Shown piece by piece: positions 56,501 to 64,000 of a stretch of DNA of 64,000 nucleotides. Source of the stretch: Dactylorhiza incarnata. Taxonomy: Eukaryota > Streptophyta > Magnoliopsida > Asparagales > Orchidaceae. A program made the translations under genes and the position numbers. The notes under the pieces are model-generated. The model saw nothing but the letters and a program-made list of their open reading frames with translations, made no database searches and was not told where the DNA came from. Numbering within the stretch: position 1 is the first letter of the stretch; each line of letters opens with the position of its first letter. Where the stretch lies: contig JAWHQI010000258.1 of the NCBI GenBank assembly GCA_033032865.1, forward strand, positions 992,001 through 1,056,000, in the 5' to 3' direction.

Positions 56501-59500
56501 TTCAGATATGAATCTTCTTTATGAGCAATTTACTTTAATTGTTATTTTAGCTCTCTAGGGCAAAAAAACTATATATATATATATATATATATGCTTGTAT
56601 GAGTATTTTGGATGTCATCTTGAAAGTCCAATGCAAAGTGCTTAGGGCGGTTTTCAGAGTTTCTCCAATTGATTTCCTTCTCTTCTCTGTCTGCACTACC
56701 GGAATCCTAAAGGGTAACAATCTCCACTTAAATAACAGTGATGCTAATCATCTTCGTTCAATAAACATATAAATTTTTTAATGGAGATATTCAAATGATG
56801 CATGAAACTTATTTCCTAGACATAATATCCATTCGGTATTTTATTACTGTATGCGCGAATGACTTGATAGGCTAGCAACTTACCTTTGTTTTTCAGTGTG
56901 AACACGTATTGATACTGTCTCTTGTATTGGTTTGGTGGCTTATTTTCCATGCTCTATACTTCTTGTTTGCCTTGTAAGCCTTCATTTCTAATAACAGGTG
57001 GTAGTCCAATTCCTCTTACTCCTGACTACGGTGGAACATTAGTTCGTTTTGCTGATGGTGTCTATGATTCTTGCTTTAACCGTTATATCACGGTAATGGA
57101 AGGTTGGTGAAAATGTGAATTAGGCTGTTTATATTTTTGCTTTTTAAGTGTTTACATGTCTCAAGAAATGTAATCCATTCTTCTATTTGGCTCTACAGAT
57201 TCTCGAAAAAGTAGTTTAAATCCAACTACAAGAATTGTTGCTGTTAATATTGATGAAAAAAGCAGTCAAGGTAAGGACTTCTAAGCAGTTTTTTATGTAT
57301 ATCACAAGTTAGAACATCTTGTTTGTTTATCGAGTTACGAGAAGTGACGGAAGATTTATACGCAAATCATTCTTTAAATAGTCAATCTGTTAGGAATGCA
57401 AGGGCACGCATTCCTAACACAATCACATCTCGTTTTGCTAATTGTGATTTAATTGAGCATTTGTTATTCAAATTTAGTATAATTTTTATATCCAATTTTC
57501 TTATTTGGGGACTTAGTTCAAAAATTTCTTGCCAACTGTTTTCTTTTCATCTTTGTGGGTATGAAGAACCAAAAGAAGTGATTTCTGGCAATGTTTTTTA
57601 TGCCTTTCCACGTATTCATATGACTGGAATGAAGATGGCATGGTTGGAATGGTGTCACCCAAATATGCCTTGGGATAAAGCACAACTGTGGGTGGGGTAC
57701 TTTTCAGAAGATGGGTAAGTTTGTGTGTTTTGCTAGGCTCTTGATTGAAATATTTTTATGTTCTGAATTATTTCTCACATGCCTTCTTGTTGCTAATTAC
57801 AGGAGATGTTCTTTAGTTTCTTTGTTATTAATGAGTGTTAATACTGATGGACATCATTTGTCGACTTTAGTGATCGACAATTTTTAGAGCATCAAGTGGA
57901 CGATCAGAAATGCCTTCACGATCAACGTGAATTTTCATATTTTTATGCTTTTTTATTTTATCTATCTGAGTTCTATGTTGAGAGTTAGGGTGCCTGATTC
58001 GATCACATATTTGTTTACCTTATTTCCCCTATATATATGTAGAAATCCAAAATATAAAAAGATTTATTTCTTTTCTACTTTATCAATCAATACGAGGATT
58101 TGTACATAAATATATAAGGAGGAGTGATAACTAAACTACAAACCAAGGTGTGAGACTAAGCTACATGCTAACAACGGGCCTTTACATGGCTTTTACACGG
58201 GCTAAGTCAAGTTTTCTACACTCCCCTGCAAGTTTGGAGCATACAGATTGTAGGTGCCAAACCAGGAGCATACAGATTGTGCGTGGTAAGATCTTGGTAA
58301 GAACATCATAAATCTGCTCAGCAGCTGGCACATGTCGTAAATCAAGTTTGCGTAGCTGATCCTTTTCCCTGATGAAATGACAGTCAACTTCGATATGTTT
58401 GGTACGTTCATGAAAATCGGGATTCTCGGCGATATGGATAGCAGTCTGACTATCACAACAGAGAATCACCGAAAATGGGAGTTTCACACTGTTGAAAGGT
58501 GGGGCCCCGTAGGGTAATCACGCCACCAGCCCGTACACATGTAGCTCTCGTGAGTCACGCCTAAACCGTCCTGTCCCTTGTTTTATCACTAGCCGGTCCC
58601 CTTTATGTTTTTGTTAAATTCAGCCAGCCCCCCTTGTTAACCACTTAAATACTCTACTTAGACGAATCATTTGAATATACTTTTCATTAACCTAATTCGT
58701 AATTAAACGAATGTAGTCACGTACGCACATTAAATTTTGTTACGACTTTAACATGTAACTATATATTACGTACAAAATATTAACAGTTTTGCCCAAATAT
58801 TGATTTTATTTTCGATTTCGATTTGTCGAAATATTGACGTACAATTTATTTAACATACATCAATTCATTTATTATTACCCGTTGACGTTGCGTCACATCC
58901 ACGGAGTCGGATCGTCGATCCGAAGATGCTAAATCTGGCAGTGGCCAATCGGACCCCAACGGGCCCAAAACTCGCGTTCCACTGTGGGTCTGCGTCGTCG
59001 ATCCCCATCACCTGACCCATCCACCAGCCTCGACAACCTCCCCTTCAGCTGCCAGAACCCAATTACAACCCTGCATCCTCTTTCACAGTCCCTTCCAAGG
59101 AACAACTCCTGGGCGTCCAACCCTCCCCGACCACCGAAACACCGTCACATCCATCCCCGGTCTTTGATTGGAGTTTATTTATTACTAATTTTGTATGGAT
59201 TGATGTCATACTATTATGGATGTTTGCTCGTAGTTGTTCTCTCTTGAAACTGTGCGATTTGCAATGTGTTACAGATCGGTTACAACTCAACCGCTGGTTA
59301 TCTATTGTGTTGTGTCGCGTTATCTCTATGTGTCATCATTATAGATGTGTTTTCATTATGTAGGGACCTCGAGCTTCGGGTCTAGTATTTATGTGTCATC
59401 ATTATTGTTTTGACTTATTATATGTTGTTGCCGATATAAAGGCATTGGATGGTTGTATGAAGGAAGGAATGAAAGAGTTATAGTTCCCATCTTGTATGTG

Positions 59501-62500
59501 AGATCTTGGTGGCTCTCTCCTCTAACGAGCAACCCCGCTTAGGCAACCGCGGTTCCAGCTCCACGGTACCCTCCACCACCGCCATCATCTCCATCTCCGG
59601 CCTCTCCTCCGACAACATTACGAGACCCGTAACAACTTGGTATCAGAGGATCTCTCCTCCCCTTCGTCGACCGCTCATCTTCTTTCCCAGCGCCGATGAG
59701 CCAACGCAAGCCTCCGCTGTCGTCTTCGAACTCTCCCTGCAACAGCCCCATCACGACGTGAGATTCTCCAGCTGTCAGCCCCGTCCCCACACTATTGCAA
59801 CTCTATTCCAGGCAACTGCAACTTCAACCCACCACTATGTTATCCCACGCCACTGCACCACACTCCATCTCCGTCCATCTCTCTCCCTCAACAACCGCCG
59901 CTACCTCAACCCTCCAGCTGCTCTGCTTTCTCCCGTTCCAACATACGTCTTCTCCACGACACCAGAGGACTCCTACATCGCCACATCGACGACGCCGACC
60001 GCTCGTCCAACATCAGCAAGCCCTGTACATCCGCTCAACATCCACCTCCCGTTTCGTCACCCCGCCCACCCCTCTTCCAGCGCATACCCCCTCTTCCAGC
60101 GCCTGCGCCTTTTCTCGAGCCACCCGACATTTTTCCGCTCCTGCAAGCACGTCGCACGCGTCCCCTACTCCATCAAGCCGCCCATTCCTTTCCCGCCTCG
60201 AGCCCCTCCTAGTATCAGCTATCTATTTTATTTTATTAAAACCTTGGCCATTCAGATCCATGGAGATGGGTTGGGGTCACTGGTCTGCAGACCTGTAGCG
60301 CAGCCACAGTAGACCGGGGCTTTACATATAGAGTCTTCCCTTTGTTGGAGGGATCACCCCGTGGAGGCAATAAAAGGGGATGAATGTACATTTGAAATCA
60401 ATCAATCAGAAATCCAAGAATTCAAGCGATTCAAAGCTCTTTACAACTCTCTTGCTCTCTTGTTTGAAGTGCTCTTTTACTATTCTTGCCACAACATTTG
60501 TTGAAGGAGGCTGACTTAGCTAGCTGTGAAGGGGCGTGAAAAGGAGCTAAGGTCGCACGCGACATTGTCAAGGGGACAAGTCTGTGACAACGCGTTGCCT
60601 CAAGTATCAAGTACTCTTTATTATTCATAACATGTCATTGGAACTTTTGTCAATCACATGCAGATCATTATTAGACCATAACCGAGTTTTCACGTTACTA
60701 CATCACTAGGGTTTTCGCAGTCCACTGCTACACCTCTATCTCGTCCCGCATCACTTCTTACATGATAACCCTCTTAAAAATAAGAAACAAGATAAAAAAC
60801 AACTTAATAAGTTGGAAAAAGCAAATAAATAAAGAAAATTCATAACTTTTGCGCTTTTAGTCATGTTCATCACTGTATGATGACAAATGACAGATAACAG
60901 CACACATGCTATTTTTTATTTATTAATGTTGGAAGGTGGGTTTCGTTCAAGTATCTTTGTGAAAGTATGTGATATGGCTCATCATGGTCATTTTTTCCTT
61001 TTGGATTTTTTTTTGTAATTCTTTGTGCTGTAATTCCAAAGTTCATAATTTTTTTGTTTGTGTTCCCTGAATTGGTCTGTGTATTAGGTGGTTTATTTCA
61101 TTAACTTAGAATTCATTGTTCTTCTCAGAGAATTACATAAACGAGTTTGTGTTGCTGGTGGTGATCCCGCCTTAATAGAATCTCCATCCGAACCTAGATG
61201 GTCCCCTGCAGGTTTGTATATACATATTGCCTACATTTTTCCCTTTTTGCGCTAACTCCTACTTTGCCAACATCTACTTAATTTGCTTTCAAATTTTTGT
61301 TTAGCCTATGTTATTATAAATTAATTTATATTTAAGTTTGTTCATTGTTTTAAATGTCAACAGATATGTCCGACATGATTTTCTTAGGGAAAATGACATT
61401 TTTTTCTAATAATATAGATTATGTCCTTTAGTAAAGTATATGTCAAAAAATATAATTTTTTCTAATATATCGTCCGTCATGACTTCTGAACATATTGTCC
61501 GCTATTTTATTTTATGTTAGCAGACTAGCAATAATGTTAAATTACCTATATGAAATTATTCTTAAATCAATTAGACTTTTAGTTTCATTCTCTTCAATAT
61601 ATGTTATTCTTACAATCAATTTTGCATATTTTTTTTTGTTACATGCCAGTTGCTCCGTACCAAGAATTACGAACACAAACGATGAAATTGCATTGCATGA
61701 AAATTACGGATACAAACTTGGGAGACAAGCTCCCGCCTAGCACTTGGAGACTGGGTCCTCCAAAGCATTCCTCTCTCCAAAGAGAACCCAAAAGATTAAG
61801 ATCCAGAGATGATCCCATTACACCACCTAGGGCCTCCTTATAAAGGATGAAGACCCACTAAAAGACGAAAGACTACAAAAATAATAGTCAAACTAATCAA
61901 TATTAATTAAGTTAATTAATATTAATCAGTCAACTAATTTACTCACTAACTAATACACGACTAATTAAATACTGGCTACATATTTATATCGACTCTCAAA
62001 TGCGTTCCTGCCTCCATTCAGAGGTATTTTGGCTCATTGATTATAGATCTGGGCTCTGTGTTCTTCTCCAGGCATGTGCGAAACACTATTCCGCCCTTGA
62101 AAATTGACCTTGCCCACTTGGGTATAAGAGTTGTGCTTAACGCCCTCTTATAAAGGAGGCTGTGTGTTCGATTTCACACCTCAACAACCTACCCGAGTTT
62201 CGGATAAATTCGTCCCCCCGGGAGATTTGGTTGGGGTGTCTTATCTTTGACTGCAGTCAGCCCGGGATTTCCCCAAAATGGCCCTCCAAGTAGTTTCCAA
62301 CAATATGCTTATTTCATTAACCCATGTTTATTTAATGCTTTTATGCGAAACTTGAATCTTGTTCAGACACTTTAGAAAAGAAGGGTTTTAGGTTGAGCAG
62401 GGCAAAGACGGAGTATATGGAGCTTAAATTTAGCAGTGCAAGAAGGACGGATGACTTCATTATTAAGTTGGGTGATCAAGATATTTTCCGCAGTGAGTGC

Positions 62501-64000
62501 TTTAAATATCTTGGATTGATAGTTCAAAAGGATGGTGGTGTTGATAAAGATGTGATACATAGAATCCAAGCAGGTTGGTTGAAGTGGAGAGGCGCATCAG
62601 GGATCTTATGTGATCGTAAAGTACCATTATAACTTAAAGGCAAGTTTTACCGTACTGCAATTAGACCAGCCATGCTCTATGGTTCTGAGTGCTGGGCAGT
62701 GAATTGTGTACATGAGCAAAAAATGGGAGTTGCGGAGATGAGAATGCTTAGGTGGATGTGTGGGCACACGAGACTGGATAAAATTAGGAATGAATGCATC
62801 AGAGATAAGATAGGAGTGACACCAATTGCAGAGAAGATGCGAGAAGCTCAACTAAGATGGTTTGGACACGTACAAAGGAGACCATTAGAGGCACCTGTTA
62901 GGCGTTGTGAGTAGGGTGTTCACGAACCGAATCAAATAGCTCTTCAATCGAATTCAAATTTGACATATAACGCAGAGATTCAGATTCGTTCGGATTTGGA
63001 TTCATCATGAAATGTTGGATTCGAATTTGGGTTCGAATTCGGATTCGAATTTTATAATATTTAATTATATATAATGTTAAAATATAATTATATATATAAT
63101 ATTTAATTACATATAAATTTTATCTAACTATATATTTTAGTATTCACGAACTATTCGCAAATCCTCCGAACAAGAATAAAATTATTCGGATTCAGATTCG
63201 AAAACTATTTGAATCCGAATTGATTCAGATTCGAATCCGGGTTCAAATTCGAAAAATACAAATTTAATCGAATCTTCACGAATCGAATCCCGAATTATTC
63301 ACGAACTATACTATTTGTGAACATGTTACGGACCGACTCGAAGGTCAGCCGGAGGTGGAGATGATGGAGGAGGAGATACTACGGAGCCTTGACCGTGGCT
63401 GCCTAGGCAGGGCGTGCTCGAGAGAGAGAGAGCTTCCAAGATCTCATTAGGGTTTTGGGAAATAGACTTTCTTTCTTGCATACCGATACAAGACCCATTA
63501 GGTCCTTTAAATAGGACTTACATTCGACACCAAAAAGGAAATAACACTAAAGGAAATAACGACAAACTTGGACACGCGACTAAAAAGGACACGACACAAA
63601 ACATGCGTCATATAAGGACGCCTCTCTTATGACAAAATAAAAGCATATATGGAAATAAATAATAATAATAATAATAAGACCCATAACAGAACAACCCTAG
63701 TTGTGAAAGTTTAGTCACTAGGCATGTTAAACGGGGAGGGGTAGACCAATAAAGACTTGGAATGAGACTATAAGGAAAGACATGATGTACTTAGGCATTA
63801 GTGAGATTATGACTAAAGATAGGGCACAATGGCCCCAAAGGATCCATATAGCCGTCCCCACTATAGTGACATAAAGGCTTGAGTGTTGTTGTTGTTATGC
63901 TAATCCTCTTGTATTTCATGGTTGTATTTTAAGCATATTGTGTCAAAGGGATGTCATAATATTCATGATCTTACTACTGTTTTTAGGTGCTCAAGATGGA
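44070..64000 (+). CDS. S9 prolyl-oligopeptidase family serine peptidase, N-terminal part (exons 1-7, incomplete)
   Basis: Exons are 44070-44374, 47076-47257, 56998-57102, 57199-57270, 57567-57714, 61129-61211 and 63987-64000 (continues outside). All borders are GT-AG and all phases agree, giving 303 uninterrupted codons. The translation matches the plant dipeptidyl-aminopeptidase/acylaminoacyl-peptidase-like group: [85 protein letters not shown] and [20 protein letters not shown]. These belong to the beta-propeller that gates substrate access. The alpha/beta-hydrolase domain with the Ser-Asp-His triad lies beyond the window. A Ser/Arg-rich N-terminus suggests plastid targeting (inference). 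Large introns 1, 2, 5 and 6 are packed with transposons. Confidence 0.93.
44870..45760. repeat. TGTACA-rich cryptic repeat in intron 1
   Basis: A 0.9-kb stretch made of irregular variations on ACACATGTACACATAGTTAC, with dozens of TGTACA, CATGTACA and TACACA words in both directions and no fixed period. Open frames here are short and Cys/Tyr-rich; I do not call genes. Confidence 0.7.
45761..47075. other. Rest of intron 1
   Basis: No exon was recognised. A GC-richer island at about 46390-46630 contrasts with AT-rich surroundings; it contains CCCCCGGTAGGGCGTGATCC and similar sequence of unknown origin. The acceptor TTCAG is at 47071-47075. Confidence 0.55.
47076..47257 (+). CDS. S9 peptidase exon 2
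   Basis: It encodes [20 protein letters not shown], then [19 protein letters not shown] and [15 protein letters not shown]. Acceptor TTCAG and donor GGAG then GTGAAT. It joins exon 1 in phase 2 and exon 3 in phase 1. Confidence 0.93.
47539..47573. repeat. (AT)n microsatellite, Helitron target
   Basis: About 17 AT repeats directly before the 5' TC end of H3. Confidence 0.85.
47574..48184 (+). mobile_element. Helitron-like element H3 in intron 2
   Basis: It runs from TCTGTTTAACTACTATATAG to GCGAAGATGCTCGT between A and A/T of a TA repeat, without target duplication. The 5' region (ACATTCAAAATTGCC, CTTAACATATATTATA, CCTACAATGGTAGGTTATCA) is the complement of H1 and H2. The 3' third holds repeated hairpin-forming GCGGGCGAAGCCCGC, GCACGGGCGTAGCCCGTGC and a direct duplication of about 45 bases around CCGTTTCCGGCCGGGTACTG. 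Confidence 0.7.
48690..49599 (-). pseudogene. PIF/Harbinger transposase with DDE core deleted
   Basis: The N-terminal piece (49099-49599, 166 codons) has the family features [40 protein letters not shown] and the helix-turn-helix-like [19 protein letters not shown]. It ends IIAPTDP and a stop. The next piece (48690-49094) resumes at [19 protein letters not shown], containing the presumed catalytic Glu, then [18 protein letters not shown] and [12 protein letters not shown]. The stretch that normally holds both catalytic Asp residues (IDGTH and SAHD regions) is missing between them. The product could not cut DNA. Confidence 0.88.
49838..50744 (-). pseudogene. PIF/Harbinger ORF1, Myb/SANT-like DNA-binding protein
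   Basis: Exon 1 (50418-50744) encodes [20 protein letters not shown], then [20 protein letters not shown] and [20 protein letters not shown], a Myb/SANT-like fold found in ORF1 of PIF elements. A TGA at 50436-50438 interrupts it eight codons before the donor. The intron is 50339-50417 (donor GTTAGT, acceptor TTGTAG). Exon 2 (49838-50338) encodes a C-terminal region with [17 protein letters not shown] and the helical [20 protein letters not shown]. In the superfamily ORF1 partners the transposase and helps bind and import it. Confidence 0.85.
51729..52539. other. Intron 2 stretch without genes
   Basis: This AT-rich stretch has no clear coding sequence. Its end, CCACCATCTATGAGGGAG followed by TGTTGGATA at about 52540, looks like a Copia polypurine tract and LTR start, so part may be a decayed Copia tail. 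Confidence 0.45.
53060..53070 (+). other. Chromovirus primer-binding site
   Basis: TGGTATCAGAG, two bases after the LTR end GCCA, is complementary to initiator tRNA-Met. Confidence 0.8.
53315..55156 (+). pseudogene. Chromovirus gag and protease
   Basis: An open frame of 613 codons. Gag includes [20 protein letters not shown] and [20 protein letters not shown]. The CCHC knuckle [14 protein letters not shown] starts at residue 325. The protease has DNGSCENFV at about residues 414-422, the DNGS form used by CRM/Reina-type chromoviruses in place of DSG or DTG, followed by [20 protein letters not shown]. The frame runs into a stop at 55156 after a frameshift near 55110, where RT should begin. Confidence 0.9.
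55110..56128 (+). pseudogene. Chromovirus reverse transcriptase and start of RNase H
   Basis: In the shifted frame RT reads [54 protein letters not shown], then an in-frame TAA at 55449-55451, then [20 protein letters not shown] and the catalytic YFDDIL at about 55614-55631. The connection domain and [19 protein letters not shown] of RNase H follow. It breaks off at DKRPVA and meets a stop at 56127-56129. Confidence 0.92.
56130..56997. other. End of intron 2
   Basis: No coding sequence is seen. A (TA)n run lies at about 56570-56592. The acceptor AACAG is at 56993-56997. Confidence 0.55.
56998..57102 (+). CDS. S9 peptidase exon 3
   Basis: It encodes [20 protein letters not shown] and [15 protein letters not shown]. 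Acceptor AACAG and donor GAAG then GTTGGT. Confidence 0.92.
57199..57270 (+). CDS. S9 peptidase exon 4
   Basis: It encodes [19 protein letters not shown] and EKSSQ. Acceptor CTACAG and donor CAAG then GTAAGG. The 72-nt length keeps phase 1. Confidence 0.92.
57567..57714 (+). CDS. S9 peptidase exon 5
   Basis: It encodes [19 protein letters not shown], then [19 protein letters not shown] and [12 protein letters not shown]. The acceptor ATGAAG is weak, but phase and homology fix it. The donor is GG then GTAAGT. Confidence 0.9.
57715..58097. other. Start of intron 5
   Basis: AT-rich intron sequence with no feature recognised. Confidence 0.5.
58098..58490 (-). pseudogene. Copia RNase H end, truncated, in intron 5
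   Basis: On the minus strand [33 protein letters not shown] and [18 protein letters not shown] are the closing Copia RNase H motifs, ending in [16 protein letters not shown]. Only this tail and perhaps some 3' untranslated sequence remain. The upstream end breaks at about 58490. Confidence 0.85.
58491..59449. other. Intron 5 stretch without genes
   Basis: No coding sequence recognised. Some GC-rich sequence at 58500-58640 and 58890-59160 suggests further unrecognised transposon fragments. Confidence 0.45.
59450..60312 (+). mobile_element. LTR retrotransposon 5' fragment in intron 5
   Basis: An LTR end (ACGAGACCCGTAACA) is followed by the primer site TGGTATCAGAGG at 59638-59649 and about 650 bases of Pro/Ser/His-rich leader. 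A 268-codon open frame crosses LTR, primer site and leader; because it passes through the primer site and has no recognised domain, I do not treat it as a gene. Confidence 0.65.
60313..60600 (+). repeat. Possible second LTR end
   Basis: The sequence GGAGGCAATAAAAGGGGATG and the ending GGGGACAAGTCTGTGACAAC resemble Ty3 LTR 3' ends, with a decayed primer site after it. Boundaries are uncertain. Confidence 0.4.
60601..61128. other. End of intron 5
   Basis: AT-rich intron with no feature recognised. The acceptor TTCTCAG ends at 61128. Confidence 0.5.
61129..61211 (+). CDS. S9 peptidase exon 6
   Basis: It encodes [20 protein letters not shown] and EPRWSPA. Acceptor TTCTCAG and donor GCAG then GTTTGT. 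Confidence 0.92.
61212..62365. other. First part of intron 6
   Basis: No exon was recognised. A tRNA-like stretch at about 62115-62200 with a B-box-like GTGTTCGATTTCAC could be a SINE fragment. The rest is AT-rich. Confidence 0.45.
62366..62911 (+). pseudogene. LINE reverse transcriptase C-terminal region, left part
   Basis: The translation reads [60 protein letters not shown], a TAA, then [20 protein letters not shown] and [37 protein letters not shown]. This is the end of the RT of plant L1-type LINEs. An in-frame stop at about 62630 shows decay. It is cut at 62911 by a MITE and continues at 63700. Confidence 0.88.
62912..63699. mobile_element. hAT-like MITE inside the LINE
   Basis: Ends are TAGGGTGTTCACGAA (left) and TAGGGTTGTTCACAAA (right, reverse complement, once the inner solo LTR is disregarded). 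Flanking 8-bp repeats GTTGTGAG (62904-62911) and GTTGTGAA (63700-63707) differ at one base. The interior is rich in TTCGAATCCGAATT-type words. Without the solo LTR it is about 418 bp. Confidence 0.82.
63324..63688. mobile_element. Solo LTR inside the MITE
   Basis: This 365-bp element begins TGTTACGGACCGAC and ends CCCATAACA. Exact 5-bp duplications GAACA lie at 63319-63323 and 63689-63693. It sits within the right terminal repeat of the MITE. A GA run lies at about 63419-63431 and an (AAT)n run at about 63656-63676. The family is unknown. Confidence 0.88.
63700..63896 (+). pseudogene. LINE 3' end, right part
   Basis: The translation [20 protein letters not shown] and [15 protein letters not shown] completes the LINE RT tail, in a frame shifted by one base near 63735. 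A stop at about 63868 is followed by a short 3' tail ending TTGTTGTTGTTATG, the simple tail usual for these LINEs. Confidence 0.85.
63987..64000 (+). CDS. S9 peptidase exon 7, first 14 bases
   Basis: After the acceptor TTTTTAG at 63980-63986, GTGCTCAAGATGGA joins exon 6 in phase to give GAQDG, which fits the start of the next conserved propeller segment. The exon runs off the window. Confidence 0.7.

Noticed and set aside
59506..60312. A 268-codon Pro/Ser/His-rich gene
   Set aside because: The frame runs through an LTR end and a tRNA primer-binding site, so it is a retrotransposon leader.
1..64000. Endogenous pararetrovirus (caulimovirid) sequence
   Set aside because: All RT motifs are Copia (YVDD), chromovirus (YFDD) or LINE in typical contexts; no movement or coat protein motif was seen.

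Overview
The window is flowering-plant nuclear DNA, strand + as given. The evidence is introns with GT-AG borders in a conserved plant peptidase gene, a plant-type MADS-box exon, and wall-to-wall plant transposable elements (Ty1/Copia, Ty3 of Tat and chromovirus type, Helitron, PIF/Harbinger, hAT-like, LINE). I cannot place it to family. Nothing looks bacterial, organellar or viral apart from LTR retrotransposon relics.

Layout. (1) 1-20572 is one old minus-strand Copia element (A) cut open by three later insertions: a 2.4 kb solo LTR (2114-4532), a full-length plus-strand Copia element (B, 5424-11064), and an 8 kb non-autonomous LTR element (C, 11961-20012) whose interior is mainly six families of tandem repeats. 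Target-site duplications and rejoining reading frames support each nesting step. (2) 20573-31700 is gene-poor: an LTR fragment carrying a GC-rich hAT-like MITE, a truncated Copia 5' end, several copies of one Helitron-like family, a PIF-like MITE, and a miniature Copia element (D, 24981-26723) with most of pol deleted. (3) 31820-32001 is the first exon of an SVP-type MADS-box gene on the minus strand, with no partner exons recognised. (4) 32860-36160 is a badly decayed minus-strand Copia element with a MITE inside it. (5) 36167-41342 is element E, a gag-only Tat-type retrotransposon with a 2.1 kb LTR, an exact 5-bp target duplication and several tandem arrays. (6) 41649-43303 holds two adjacent MITEs, one filled with a T-run/CCCGGGCG array, the other a double-hairpin fold-back element.

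(7) From 44070 to the right edge runs the one well-supported host gene: a prolyl-oligopeptidase (S9) family peptidase on the plus strand. Exons 1-6 and the first 14 bases of exon 7 are intact and in phase (303 codons). Its introns have swollen to 2.7, 9.7, 3.4 and 2.8 kb by insertion of a Helitron, a 3.5 kb PIF/Harbinger element with its transposase core deleted, a truncated chromovirus, Copia and other LTR fragments, and a LINE interrupted by a hAT-like MITE that is itself interrupted by a solo LTR.

No conventional new gene system is evident. The most unusual signals are element C (and, more weakly, E) as retrotransposons that carry and amplify satellite-like arrays, the T-run/CCCGGGCG hairpin MITE, and a Helitron-like family whose copies end in CTCG rather than the usual CTRR. 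All coordinates, mismatch counts and copy numbers were obtained by eye.
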